From Halomicroarcula saliterrae (GTDB lineage: Archaea; Halobacteriota; Halobacteria; Halobacteriales; Haloarculaceae), in NCBI RefSeq assembly GCF_031624395.1, contig NZ_JAMQON010000001.1, positions 62,001 to 126,000 on the forward strand: a stretch of 64,000 nt of DNA, written 5' to 3'. Made by a program: the position numbers and the translations under genes. The notes beneath the pieces were generated by a model. It was not told the origin of the DNA. It saw only the letters and a program-made list of their open reading frames with translations, and did no database searches. Positions within the stretch are counted from its first letter, which is position 1. The number at the start of each line of letters is the position of its first letter. Shown here one piece after another: positions 9,130-17,811 of the stretch.

Positions 9130-10356
9130 CTAGTGCTCAGGTCCGACGCCGGCCTCGCGCATGTACTCGTCCAGCGTCTCGGCGAGCAGCTCTGCGAAGG
9201 CGCCGTCGTTGATATCCGCCTCTCGTTCGAGGAGTTCCACGTTCTCGTCGAGACGGTCCCGTATCGCATCGAACAGTTCGGCGTCGGCCTCGGGGTCGTA
9301 GAACTCCTCCCCCTCGACGTCGAGCATGGAGACGCCGCCGAGCGGGAGGACAATCGCCGTTGGCCCGGTCGCGCCGTTGAGCTTTTCGGCGAGTATAGCG
9401 CCCAGGTCGGCGTTCTCCTCGGGCGTCGTCCGCATCAGCGTCACCTGTGGGTTGTGGACGTGGAATTGCCCCCCCTCGAACTCCTCGGGCACCGAGTCCC
9501 GCGGGCCGAAGTTCACCATGTCGAGCGCACCGGTCGAGACCACTTGTGGAATCCCCGCCTCGCCGGCCGCCTCCAGTCGGTCAGGGCCAGCGGTGAGCGT
9601 CCCGCCGACGAGCTCGTCCGCCCACTCGGTCGTCGTCACGTCGAGGACGCCGTCGATGACGCCCTCCTCGACGAGCGACTCCATCGCTCGTCCGCCCGTG
9701 CCCGTCGCGTGGAAGACGATGGTCTCGTAGCCCCGGTCTTCGAGCACCTCGCGGGCCCGCTGGACGCACGGGGTCGTGACGCCGAACATCGTGATGCCGA
9801 CAGTGGGTCGGTCTTCGACCTCGACGTCGGGCTCGTTGGCGACCATCCCGACCATCGCCAGTGCGGCGTTGCCGATGACCCGCCGGGAGAGCTGGTTCAG
9901 CCCCTCGATGTCGGCGACGGAGTACAGCATGGCGATGTCGCGCGAACCGACGTAGGGCTCCGTGTCGCCCGAGGCCATCGTCGACACCATGAACTTGGGG
10001 ACGCCCACCGGGAGCGCCCGCATCGCCGTCGTCGCGATGGAGGTGTTGCCGGAGCCGCCGAGCCCGAGCACGCCGTCGAGTGTCCCTTCGGTGTAGAGCC
10101 CCTCGGCGACCGTGGCCGCGCCCTCGCCCATCGCTTCCATCGCTTCGCCGCGGTCGCCGCCCTCGCGGAGCGCGTCGAGCGTCGTCCCCGCGGCCTCGGC
10201 GACCGCTCCGGCCGCCGTGTCCGGCTCGACCTCGGGCTCGCCCATCACGCCCACGTCGACGAGGTGGGTGTCGACGCCCTGTGACTCGATGACCGCCCGG
10301 GCGAAATCTATCTCCTCGCCTTTCGTGTCGAGCGTCCCGATGACGACGACGGCCAT
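9130..10356 (-). CDS. Tm-1-like ATP-binding domain protein (UPF0261)
   Basis: A 408-residue homologue of the N-terminal domain of the tomato Tm-1 protein and of the UPF0261 family. It begins VVVIGTLDTKGEE, typical of the family, and has a nucleotide-binding-like GVLGLGGSGNTSIAT and a conserved HATGTGGRAMESLV block. The family has an ATP-binding two-lobed fold; its cellular reaction is unknown to me. The ATG overlaps the TGA of the preceding gene by one base, so both are one translational unit. Confidence 0.88.
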   Translation of the reverse strand: MAVVVIGTLDTKGEEIDFARAVIESQGVDTHLVDVGVMGEPEVEPDTAAGAVAEAAGTTLDALREGGDRGEAMEAMGEGAATVAEGLYTEGTLDGVLGLGGSGNTSIATTAMRALPVGVPKFMVSTMASGDTEPYVGSRDIAMLYSVADIEGLNQLSRRVIGNAALAMVGMVANEPDVEVEDRPTVGITMFGVTTPCVQRAREVLEDRGYETIVFHATGTGGRAMESLVEEGVIDGVLDVTTTEWADELVGGTLTAGPDRLEAAGEAGIPQVVSTGALDMVNFGPRDSVPEEFEGGQFHVHNPQVTLMRTTPEENADLGAILAEKLNGATGPTAIVLPLGGVSMLDVEGEEFYDPEADAELFDAIRDRLDENVELLEREADINDGAFAELLAETLDEYMREAGVGPEH

Positions 10357-11189
10357 CAGAACTCTATCCCCTTGAACTCGCGAGCTTGATTTTGAATGGC
10401 CTCCTCGGTCGGGAGCCGTTCGATGCTGGAGGCGCCGAAGAAGCCGACGACGCCCTCCGTGTTGTTCAGGACGTACTCGGCGTCGTCGGGCCAGGCGATG
10501 GGGCCGCCGTGGCAGATGACCATGACGTCGTCGTCGACGTCTTTCGCGGCGTCGTGGTGGGCCTGGACGCGCTCGGCGGCCGTTTCGAGGTCCAGTGCGG
10601 TCTCCGCGCCGATGTCGCCCGACGTGGTCAGTCCCATGTGCGAGACGATGACGTCCGCGCCGGCCTCGGCCATCTCGCGGGCGTGAGCCTCGGTGAAGAC
10701 GTACGGACAGGTGAGCATTCCCCGGTCGGCGGCCTCCCGGATCATCTCTATCTCCTCGTCGTAGCCCATCCCGGTCTCCTCCAGATTCCGCCGGAAGGAG
10801 CTGTCCTCGTCGATGAGGCCGACTGTCGGGAAGTTCTGGACGCCCGAAAAGCCCCGCCGCTTCAGGTCCTCGATGAACACGTCCATCTGTCGGAACGGGT
10901 CGGTCCCGTTGACGCCGGCCAGAACGGGGGTGTCCTCGACGACCGGGAGCACCTCGTGACCCATCTCGACGACGATCTCGTTCGCGTCGCCGTAGGGCAA
11001 CAGCCCGGCCAGCGACCCGCGGCCGTTCATCCGGTATCGCCCGGAGTTGTAGATGATGAGCAGGTCGACCCCGCCCCGCTCGGCGAACTTCGCCGAGATA
11101 CCGGTCCCCGCGCCGGCGCCGATGACGGGTTCGCCGTTCGAGACTACCGATTCCAGCCGTTCGAGTGACTCCGCATGCGAGAACTGCAT
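10356..11189 (-). CDS. PEP-hydrolase-like TIM-barrel protein (Tm-1 C-terminal domain family)
   Basis: A 277-residue protein of the TIM_br_sig_trns family. Landmarks are GEPVIGAGAGTGISAKFAERGG near the start, LLIIYNSGRYRMNGRGSLAG, GVQNFPTVGLIDE, VSHMGLTTSG and CHGGPIAWP. The family is annotated as phosphoenolpyruvate hydrolase-like; biochemical evidence is thin. In eukaryotic Tm-1-type proteins this domain is fused C-terminal to the UPF0261 domain; here it is a separate upstream gene overlapping it. The ATG at 11189 is the family N-terminus (MQFSHAES); the frame is open further upstream but without supporting similarity. Confidence 0.87.
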   Translation of the reverse strand: MQFSHAESLERLESVVSNGEPVIGAGAGTGISAKFAERGGVDLLIIYNSGRYRMNGRGSLAGLLPYGDANEIVVEMGHEVLPVVEDTPVLAGVNGTDPFRQMDVFIEDLKRRGFSGVQNFPTVGLIDEDSSFRRNLEETGMGYDEEIEMIREAADRGMLTCPYVFTEAHAREMAEAGADVIVSHMGLTTSGDIGAETALDLETAAERVQAHHDAAKDVDDDVMVICHGGPIAWPDDAEYVLNNTEGVVGFFGASSIERLPTEEAIQNQAREFKGIEF

Positions 11190-11385
11190 GCGAGAGCGTA
11201 GCTGTGCTATCGCCTTGGAAATTGTTACCAGTTGATATGTCCCGCGGATAGTGACAGCCGACGGGGTTCCGGGCGAAGCCCGCGAGGAAAATCGGGCCGT
11301 CGAACTGGCAGCACCGTCGGCTGTGCGGACGTGACTCTCGCCGAACAAAACGGCTAAACCGGTCGACCCCGAGGCTTGGGGTAGG

Positions 11386-12438
11386 ATGCTCCAGCGGGCC
11401 GAGCCACAGGACTTCGAACGGGTGCTCTCCTCGATGTGTACCGTTCCACACCCGTCGGCCCGCAAGGCGGCGGAGCGCTTTCTCGCGACCAACCCCGGCG
11501 ACCCCGGCACCTACGAGACCGTCGCCGACCTCGAAGACGACGCCGTCGACGCGCTGGGGGAACTGACCGGGCTGGCGGAGCCGGCCGGGTATATCGCCTC
11601 CGGCGGCACCGAGGCCAACATTCAGGCGCTGCGCATCGCCCGCAACCGGGCCGACACCGACGACCCCAACGTCGTCGCGCCGGTCCACGCCCACTTCTCC
11701 TTTACCAAGGCCGCGGCCGTGCTGGACGTTGAACTGCGCACCGCGCCGGCCCGGAACCACCGCGCCGACACGGAAGCGATGGCCGAGCTGATAGACGACG
11801 ACACCGTCTGTGTCGTCGGCGTGGCCGGCTCGACGGAGTACGGCTTCGTCGACCCTATCCCCGCGATAGCCGACCTCGCGGGCGACGCCGGCGCGCTGTG
11901 TCACGTCGACGCCGCGTGGGGCGGCTTCTATCTACCTTTCACCGACCACGACTGGCACTTCGGCCACGCCGCCGTGGACACGATGACCATCGACCCACAC
12001 AAGGTCGGGCAGGCCGCCGTCCCCGCCGGCGGACTGCTCGCACGCGAGGAGACACTGCTGGACGACCTGGCCGTCGAGACGCCGTATCTCGAATCGACGA
12101 GCCAGCTCACGCTCACCGGGACCCGCTCGGGCGCCGGCGTCGCGTCGGCCGTCGCGGCGATGGAGGCCCTCTGGCCGGCGGGCTACCGAGAGCAGTACGA
12201 GCGGTCGATGGACAACGCCGAGTGGCTGGCCGACCAGCTCAGCGCCCGGGGCCACGATGTCGTCGGGCCGGAGCTCCCGCTCGTGGCCGCCGACCTCTCG
12301 ATTCCGATGACCGACGAACTGCGCGAGCGGGGCTGTTCGAGGAGCGGTCGCCTCGGCGACCCGACGATGAAAAAGATGGTGGCCCACGTGACGCGGTCGA
12401 TGCTGCGGTCGTTCGTGGCGGATTTGGACTGGTATTAG
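11386..12438 (+). CDS. mfnA: L-aspartate/L-tyrosine decarboxylase MfnA with altered C-terminus
   Basis: A 350-residue PLP-dependent group II decarboxylase. Conserved features are [18 protein letters not shown] (residues 69-78), [12 protein letters not shown] and TIDPHKVG with the PLP lysine Lys206. In haloarchaea it probably supplies beta-alanine for coenzyme A by aspartate decarboxylation. The C-terminal end [17 protein letters not shown] is family-like, but residues 317-333 ([17 protein letters not shown]) do not resemble the usual W-R-x-S ... R-[VI]-V-x-M-P block. That stretch is encoded by a palindromic element repeated downstream at 12561. Length is unchanged, so activity may be altered rather than the gene truncated. 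Confidence 0.88.
   Translation: MLQRAEPQDFERVLSSMCTVPHPSARKAAERFLATNPGDPGTYETVADLEDDAVDALGELTGLAEPAGYIASGGTEANIQALRIARNRADTDDPNVVAPVHAHFSFTKAAAVLDVELRTAPARNHRADTEAMAELIDDDTVCVVGVAGSTEYGFVDPIPAIADLAGDAGALCHVDAAWGGFYLPFTDHDWHFGHAAVDTMTIDPHKVGQAAVPAGGLLAREETLLDDLAVETPYLESTSQLTLTGTRSGAGVASAVAAMEALWPAGYREQYERSMDNAEWLADQLSARGHDVVGPELPLVAADLSIPMTDELRERGCSRSGRLGDPTMKKMVAHVTRSMLRSFVADLDWY
12336..12392 (+). repeat. Palindromic repeat copy 1, inside mfnA
   Basis: This 57-nt stretch matches 12561-12617 at 54 of 57 positions by direct comparison. It begins TTCGAGGAGC and contains the inverted repeat GGTCGCC / GGCGACC (12346-12361). It encodes MfnA residues 317-335 and replaces the normally conserved block there. 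Confidence 0.85.
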
Positions 12439-12439
12439 G

Positions 12440-12524
12440 GTCCGGCGGCTTCGCCGCCGGTTCCCCGGACGCGAAGGTTGCGCGGTCGCTTGCGACCGCG
12501 GGAGACGACGGCGCGACGCGCCGT
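12440..12524 (+). repeat. Array of three perfect GC hairpins downstream of mfnA
   Basis: Three consecutive inverted repeats: CCGGCGGC / GCCGCCGG with loop TTC (12442-12460); CGCGGTCGC / GCGACCGCG with loop TT (12481-12500); ACGGCGCG / CGCGCCGT with loop A (12508-12524). T-rich runs follow at 12544-12548 and 12557-12562, so the array could also be the mfnA transcript end. The region 12439-12718 has no supported gene. Confidence 0.7.
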
Positions 12525-12560
12525 GAGTCAGTGAGCGTCCGGCCTTTTTCACCCCTGTTT

Positions 12561-12617
12561 TTCGAGGAGCGGTCGCCTCGGCGACCCGACGATGACAAAG
12601 ATGGTGGCTCACGGGAC
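12561..12617 (+). repeat. Palindromic repeat copy 2, intergenic
   Basis: Second copy of the 57-nt element found inside mfnA, 225 nt downstream in direct orientation. The inverted repeat GGTCGCC / GGCGACC with loop TC is at 12571-12586. Differences from copy 1 are three single bases near its 3' half. Confidence 0.85.
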
Positions 12618-12652
12618 CACGACGGCCGCTGTCGCCGTTTGTTTCACAACCA

Positions 12653-12700
12653 CTGATAAGTAAACTATCAGCTCAGTATCGCTCCCGAGTGAAAATATCA
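12653..12700 (+). promoter_or_regulatory. Promoter with inverted repeat upstream of VTT-domain gene
   Basis: An AT-rich TATA-like element AAAATATCA lies at 12692-12700, 19-27 nt before the GTG at 12719. Just upstream is CTGATA / TATCAG with a 7-nt spacer (12653-12671), a candidate operator. Confidence 0.5.
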
Positions 12701-12718
12701 AGCTTTAGGACCCACTGA

Positions 12719-13318
12719 GTGATATCGACTGACGTGAGTTGGCCCTTCGCGGTTCCCCTGCCGGTCGCGTTCCTCGCCGAGTGTGGTACCGCCGGCAGTT
12801 CGCTCGCCCTCCTGGAGGAGGCCGTCTGTACAGCGACCGGCCCGACGGGGCTGGCCATCATCGCGGTGTACTCCTTTCTCATCGCCTTCGTGTTGCCGTT
12901 GCCCAGCGAGGTCGTCCTCGTGCCGGCGGAGACGCTCCGGCTCGGGCTCTCGACGCAGGGGAACATCGCCGCCATCATCCTCTTCAGCGCGCTGGGCAAG
13001 GCGCTGGGGAGCCTCTTCGCGTTCCACATCGGACAGGAGGCAAAGGAGTACGGCCCGCTGGTCCGGCGCATCAAGGACTCCCGGTTCGACATCATCGAGT
13101 GGTCCGAGCGCAAGACCATCAAAATCGCACGCAAGTACGGCTACGTCGGCCTCGCGCTGGCGCTGTCGGTCCCCTTCTTCCCCGATACGCTCTCCATCTA
13201 CGCGTTCACGGTGCTGGAGGAGGACTACGTCCGCTTTGGCGCGGCGACGTTCGTGGGCAGCGCGGGTCGCCTGCTCGTGACGCTGGGGCTCGCCGGCGGG
13301 ACGCTGGCGCTGCTGTAG
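12719..13318 (+). CDS. VTT/SNARE-associated (DedA-like) membrane protein
   Basis: A 199-residue polytopic membrane protein. A hydrophobic span (GLAIIAVYSFLIAFVLPLPS) contains the conserved LPLPSE segment of YqaA/DedA-like proteins, followed by ALGKALGSLFAFHIGQ and a C-terminal SVPFFPDTLSIYAF block typical of the VTT domain. The family is implicated in lipid scrambling or small-solute transport; substrate here is unknown. The GTG at 12719 is used; another GTG at 12734 is nearly as good given the TATA position. Confidence 0.8.
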   Translation: MISTDVSWPFAVPLPVAFLAECGTAGSSLALLEEAVCTATGPTGLAIIAVYSFLIAFVLPLPSEVVLVPAETLRLGLSTQGNIAAIILFSALGKALGSLFAFHIGQEAKEYGPLVRRIKDSRFDIIEWSERKTIKIARKYGYVGLALALSVPFFPDTLSIYAFTVLEEDYVRFGAATFVGSAGRLLVTLGLAGGTLALL

Positions 13319-13361
13319 GAAACCAACCCCCTTTTGACCCGTCGGCGGCACACGAACAGGT

Positions 13362-15476
13362 ATGAGTCACGACGAGTTTCCCACGGACCACCCAGCGGTG
13401 GTCACCTGCGGGCTCCCCTACGCCAACGGCGACCTGCACGTCGGCCACCTGCGGACCTACGTCGCCGGCGACGCCCTCTCGCGAGGGCTGCGACGCATCG
13501 GCCAGCAGACCGCCTTCGTCTGCGGCTCGGACATGCACGGGACGCCGGTCGCCGTCAACGCCGCCGAGGAGGGAGTCGAACCCCGCGAGTTCGCGCTGGA
13601 GTACCACGAGAGCTACGCCGAGACGTTCCCGCAGTTCAACGTCGAGTTCGACAACTACGGCCACACGGACGACGAGACGAACACCGAACTCACACAGGAG
13701 TTCGTCCGCTCGTGGGTGGCGGGGGACTACGTCCACGAGAAGGAGATAGAGGTCGCCTGGGACACCGAGGAGGACCAGCCCCTGCCCGACCGGTTCGTCG
13801 AGGGGACCTGCCCCTACTGCGGCGAACAGGCCCGCGGCGACGAGTGCGACGAGGGGTGTCAGCGCCACCTCGAACCCGGCGAAATCGAGGACCCGGTGAG
13901 TACGATCACGGGCAACCCCGCGGAGTACCGCACGCGCGAACACAAGTTCCTCCGGCTGGCGGAGTTCCAGGAGTACCTCCAGGGGTTCCTCGACCGCATC
14001 GAGGGCACGGACAACGCGAAGAACCAGCCCCGCGAGTGGGTCGACGGCGAACTGCAGGACCTCTGTATCACGCGGGATATGGACTGGGGTATCGACTATC
14101 CCGCCGAGGAGGGAGACGGGGCGACGGCCGAGGACCTCGTGCTGTACGTCTGGGTCGACGCTCCTATCGAGTACGTCGCCTCCACGAAGCAGTACTCAGA
14201 GCGCGTCGGCGCCGACGAGTACGACTGGGAGCAGGTCTGGAAGATCGACGGCGATACCGAACACGGCACCGAGTGGGACGACGAGTGGACCGACGAGGGC
14301 GGCGACATCGTCCACGTCATCGGCCGGGACATCATCCAGCACCACGCGGTCTTCTGGCCGGCGATGTTGCGCGGGGCGGGCTACAACGAACCGCGCTCGC
14401 TTCTCGCAACTGGCTTCGTCGGCATCGACGGCAAGGCCCTCTCGACGTCGCGAAACCGTGCGGTGTGGGCCGAGGAGTATCTCGACGCCGGCTTCCACCC
14501 CGACCTGTTCCGGTACTACATCGCGACGGGCGCGGGCTTAGAGACCGACGTGGACTTCTCGTGGGACCGCTTTGCCGAGCGGGTCAACGGCGAACTCGTC
14601 GGGAACGTCGGGAACTTCATCAACCGCGGGCTCCTCTTCGCCCACCGGAACTACGGCGGCACGCCCGAGGTCGACGTCAGCGACGACGTTCGCGAGCGCA
14701 TCGAGACGACGCTCTCGGAGTTCGAGGCGGCCGTCCGGGAGTACGACGTCCGCGCGCTCGCGGAACTGGCGACGGAGCTGTCGGACTACGGGAACGAGTA
14801 CATCCAGCGGACGGAGCCGTGGCACCTCGTCGACGAAGCGCCCGAGGAGGCCGAGCAGGTCATCCGCGACTGCGTCCAGCTGGCGAAGGCCGTCGCCGTC
14901 GTCATGCAGCCGGTGTTGCCCGGCAAGGCCGAGCGGCTGTGGGGCCAGCTAGAGGAGCCCGGGTCGGTCGCCGAGGCGTCGCTCTCCGCCGCGCTGGAGG
15001 CGCCGCCGGCGTCGTTCGGCGAGCCCGAACAGCTGTTCGAGCAGGTCGACGACGACCACATCGCGGTGCTGAACGAGGAGCTACAGGGACGAGTCGAGAG
15101 CGAGGCTTCGGCGGAAGCCCCGGACGACGAGCCCGCCGACCTCGAACCGCTCGCCGACGAGCGCATCAGCTTCGACGACTTCGAGGGGGTCGACATGCGC
15201 GTCGGCGAGATCGTCAGCGCCGAATCGGTCGAGGACGCCGACAAGCTCCTCAAGCTCGAAGTCGACATCGGCCACGAGGTCCGCCAGGTCGTCGCCGGCC
15301 TCGCCGAACTCCACGAGGTCGACGAGCTCCCGGGAACGCGTGTCATACTGCTTGCAAACATGGAGCAGGCGACCATCTTCGGCGTCGAATCGAACGGGAT
15401 GGTGCTGGCAGCCGGCGACGAGGCCGACCTGCTGACCACGCACGGCGACGCCCCGCTGGGCACTCGGGTGCAGTAG
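13362..15476 (+). CDS. metG: Methionyl-tRNA synthetase with C-terminal tRNA-binding domain
   Basis: A 704-residue class I synthetase that charges tRNA-Met. The HIGH motif is HVGH (residues 26-29); the KMSKS loop appears as KALSTSRN. The connective-peptide zinc knuckle is CPYCGEQARGDECDEGC. The anticodon-binding helical domain follows, then an acidic linker and a fused Trbp111/EMAP-type OB domain (about residues 595-704, starting ISFDDFEGVDMRVGEIV), which increases tRNA affinity. In some archaea this OB domain is a separate protein; here it is fused. Monocistronic. Confidence 0.97.
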   Translation: MSHDEFPTDHPAVVTCGLPYANGDLHVGHLRTYVAGDALSRGLRRIGQQTAFVCGSDMHGTPVAVNAAEEGVEPREFALEYHESYAETFPQFNVEFDNYGHTDDETNTELTQEFVRSWVAGDYVHEKEIEVAWDTEEDQPLPDRFVEGTCPYCGEQARGDECDEGCQRHLEPGEIEDPVSTITGNPAEYRTREHKFLRLAEFQEYLQGFLDRIEGTDNAKNQPREWVDGELQDLCITRDMDWGIDYPAEEGDGATAEDLVLYVWVDAPIEYVASTKQYSERVGADEYDWEQVWKIDGDTEHGTEWDDEWTDEGGDIVHVIGRDIIQHHAVFWPAMLRGAGYNEPRSLLATGFVGIDGKALSTSRNRAVWAEEYLDAGFHPDLFRYYIATGAGLETDVDFSWDRFAERVNGELVGNVGNFINRGLLFAHRNYGGTPEVDVSDDVRERIETTLSEFEAAVREYDVRALAELATELSDYGNEYIQRTEPWHLVDEAPEEAEQVIRDCVQLAKAVAVVMQPVLPGKAERLWGQLEEPGSVAEASLSAALEAPPASFGEPEQLFEQVDDDHIAVLNEELQGRVESEASAEAPDDEPADLEPLADERISFDDFEGVDMRVGEIVSAESVEDADKLLKLEVDIGHEVRQVVAGLAELHEVDELPGTRVILLANMEQATIFGVESNGMVLAAGDEADLLTTHGDAPLGTRVQ

Positions 15477-15526
15477 GCGCGTTCGCTCGCCGTCCCTTTT
15501 TGTAGTTCGCCGTCCTAGCGCCGGCT

Positions 15527-15889
15527 ATGTCCACCGACGGGAGCGACGACCGGACCGACGACGAGTTCGTCGCCGAGTACGAGCCCGCGACAGCGGCCGA
15601 TATCATCGACGAGGCCGAGCCCGTGGCGGACGAGGACGCCGACACCGCTCCGGACGACGACGATGGGGCCGTCGCGGGCTCGTTCGCCCCGGACGTGGCG
15701 GTGACCCCGCAGGCACCGGCGCCGGAGAACACGCTGTTCGTAGCGCTTGGCATCTACTTCACCGTTCTCGCACTCGTCGACACGGTAATCGGGCTCACTC
15801 CGGTTCAGGTAGTCGGTATCGCCCTCACTATCGGCGCCGTCACGCTCGTCTCGTATGGGATTCTGGTCCGCACCACCCCCGACACTTAA
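15527..15889 (+). CDS. Small acidic membrane protein, unknown function
   Basis: A 120-residue protein with an Asp/Glu-rich N-terminal half (residues 1-60) and two membrane spans at the C-terminus (NTLFVALGIYFTVLALV and VVGIALTIGAVTLVSYGIL). This layout, acidic tail plus a two-helix hairpin, is common among uncharacterised haloarchaeal proteins. It ends 25 nt before nfeD, so it is likely in the same operon as the NfeD/stomatin pair. No family function is known to me. Confidence 0.75.
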   Translation: MSTDGSDDRTDDEFVAEYEPATAADIIDEAEPVADEDADTAPDDDDGAVAGSFAPDVAVTPQAPAPENTLFVALGIYFTVLALVDTVIGLTPVQVVGIALTIGAVTLVSYGILVRTTPDT

Positions 15890-15914
15890 TCCGTCAGCGG
15901 CCCTATATGCGTGT

Positions 15915-16514
15915 ATGAACGTTTCCGTGGGCTCGCTCGCTCTCGTGCCCGCCCAGCTCGAACCGCTGTTCGGTACGACGGTATCGGTCGTCCTGTTCCT
16001 CGCAGGGGCGGGACTCATCGTCGCCGAAGCGTTCGCGCCGGGCACGCACTTTTTCGTCCTCGGCGTCGCGCTGCTGGTCGCCGGACTGGTCGGCTTCCTG
16101 ATTCCGCCCGGACTCGGCGTTCTCGCGCCCCTCATCCTCGCAGCGGCCGTTCTCGCGACGACAGCGGTGACGCTCTGGGGGTACCGGAAGATAGACTTCT
16201 CGGCGCCCGGCCGGGGACAGTCGCTCTCGTCGAGTTCGCTTCAGGGGCAGTTCGGTACCGTCACGGAGCGGGTCACGACGAGCGCCGGGCAGGTCAAACT
16301 CGAAGACGGCGGCTTCAACCCGTACTACGAGGCCCGCAGCGTCGGCGGCGAGATAGCTGAAGGGACCGAGGTGCTCGTCGTCGACCCCGGCGGCGGCAAC
16401 GTCCTGAAAGTCGAGGCGGCCGCGACTACCGACGACGACATCGACCGGGCCCTCGAACGGGACCGCGAGGAGAACACGTCCGTCGAGCCGGACGCCGAGT
16501 CCGAACACGCGTGA
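15915..16514 (+). CDS. NfeD-family membrane protein
   Basis: A 199-residue protein with three or four membrane spans in the first half (residues 15-90) and a C-terminal soluble OB-like domain containing GQFGTVTERVTTSAGQV and EGTEVLVVDPGGGNVLKVE, typical of NfeD. NfeD proteins pair with stomatin/SPFH proteins in membrane microdomains and quality control; the next gene is indeed an SPFH protein. ATG 15915 is chosen because it opens directly before the first span; the longer frame has no family match. Confidence 0.87.
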   Translation: MNVSVGSLALVPAQLEPLFGTTVSVVLFLAGAGLIVAEAFAPGTHFFVLGVALLVAGLVGFLIPPGLGVLAPLILAAAVLATTAVTLWGYRKIDFSAPGRGQSLSSSSLQGQFGTVTERVTTSAGQVKLEDGGFNPYYEARSVGGEIAEGTEVLVVDPGGGNVLKVEAAATTDDDIDRALERDREENTSVEPDAESEHA

Positions 16515-16557
16515 TCCGGTGTGGATATCGGTAGTTTGTGACAGGGTCACCGAAGGC

Positions 16558-16565
16558 TTTTATTT
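16558..16565 (+). promoter_or_regulatory. TATA element of the SPFH/stomatin gene
   Basis: TTTTATTT ends 25 nt before the ATG at 16590, the spacing expected for a leaderless haloarchaeal transcript. Confidence 0.6.
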
Positions 16566-16589
16566 CGTCCCACCCGAGCTTCAGGTGTC

Positions 16590-17765
16590 ATGTCAACCCC
16601 GCTGGTACCGCTGCAGTCACTGTTCGCCGGTGGCATCTTCGTGTTCGTCACGATGGTGCTTCTCGTGCTGGCGATAGCTGTCGCGTACTCAAGCGTCGTC
16701 ATCATCCGCCCGTATCAGAAAGGTGCGTACACGGTTCTGGGCACCTACCGCGGCATCCTCGACCAGGGGATTCACTTCATCTACCCCTTCGTCTCGGATG
16801 TCACCCGCTTCGACATGCGGACCCAGACCCTCGACGTGCCCCGACAGGAAGCTATCACCCGCGACAACTCGCCCGTGACGGCCGACGCCGTCGTCTACAT
16901 CAAGGTGATGGACCCGAAGAAGGCCTTCCTCGAAGTCGACAACTACGAGCGCGCCGTCTCGAACCTCGCCCAGACCACCCTCCGCGCCGTGCTGGGTGAT
17001 ATGGAGCTCGACGACACGCTCAACAAGCGCCAGGAGATAAACTCCCGCATCCGCCGGGAACTGGACGAACCCACCGACGAGTGGGGTGTCCGTGTCGAGT
17101 CCGTCGAAGTGAGGGAAGTGAACCCCTCGAAGGACGTCCAGCAGGCCATGGAGCAACAGACCTCCGCCGAGCGGAAACGCCGCGCCATGATTCTGGAAGC
17201 CCAGGGTGAACGCCGCTCCGCCATCGAGACCGCGGAGGGTGACAAGCAGTCGAACATCATCCGCGCCCAGGGTGAGAAGCAGAGCCAGATTCTGGAGGCA
17301 CAGGGTGACGCTATCTCGACCGTCCTCCGGGCGAAGTCCGCCGAGTCGATGGGCGAGCGCGCCGTCATCGACAAGGGGATGGAGACGCTGGGCGAGATGG
17401 GCAAGTCCGAATCGACCACCTTCGTGTTGCCCCAGGAGCTCACGTCGCTCGTGGGCCGCTACGGCAAACACCTCCAGGGCTCCGACGTGAAACAGAACGG
17501 CCATGTCCTCGACGCCCTCGACTTCGACGACGAGACCCGGGAGATGCTCGGCCTCGACGACATCGAGGAGATACTCGGCCAGATAGACGAGGAGGCCGAA
17601 GTCGACGTCGAAGCTATGGAGGAGGAAGCCCAGAAGATAAAACGCGGCAAGGACGCCGGTATCGACAACGCCGACGAAGTCATCGAGCAGATGGACGCCG
17701 AAATCGACGACGGCGCCGACATCGCCGGCGGCCCTGAAGACACAGGTAGCGACAGCGACACGTAA
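16590..17765 (+). CDS. SPFH/Band 7 (stomatin-prohibitin) protein
   Basis: A 391-residue membrane-anchored scaffold protein. One N-terminal span (residues 14-35) is followed by the SPFH core with IIRPYQKGAYTVLG, FDMRTQTLDVP and the ALGDM-like LRAVLGDMELDDTL. A long Ala/Glu/Lys/Gln-rich coiled coil (residues 180-260) mediates oligomerisation, and the C-terminus is highly acidic. Related proteins form ring-like assemblies that recruit membrane proteases. It lies 75 nt after nfeD with its own TATA element, so it can be expressed alone or with NfeD. Confidence 0.92.
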   Translation: MSTPLVPLQSLFAGGIFVFVTMVLLVLAIAVAYSSVVIIRPYQKGAYTVLGTYRGILDQGIHFIYPFVSDVTRFDMRTQTLDVPRQEAITRDNSPVTADAVVYIKVMDPKKAFLEVDNYERAVSNLAQTTLRAVLGDMELDDTLNKRQEINSRIRRELDEPTDEWGVRVESVEVREVNPSKDVQQAMEQQTSAERKRRAMILEAQGERRSAIETAEGDKQSNIIRAQGEKQSQILEAQGDAISTVLRAKSAESMGERAVIDKGMETLGEMGKSESTTFVLPQELTSLVGRYGKHLQGSDVKQNGHVLDALDFDDETREMLGLDDIEEILGQIDEEAEVDVEAMEEEAQKIKRGKDAGIDNADEVIEQMDAEIDDGADIAGGPEDTGSDSDT

Positions 17766-17780
17766 CCACAGCCGAAGACC

Positions 17781-17788
17781 TTTTATAG
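17781..17788 (+). promoter_or_regulatory. TATA element of the two-wHTH regulator
   Basis: TTTTATAG begins 31 nt before the ATG at 17812, giving a very short or absent leader. Confidence 0.6.
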
Positions 17789-17811
17789 CAGAACTACTTC
17801 CTGCAAGATAT

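Noticed and set aside
11898-12656. Open frame of 252 aa overlapping the 3' half of mfnA
   Set aside because: It is Arg/Gly/Pro-rich, out of frame with mfnA, and its apparent internal repeat is simply the duplicated 57-nt element.
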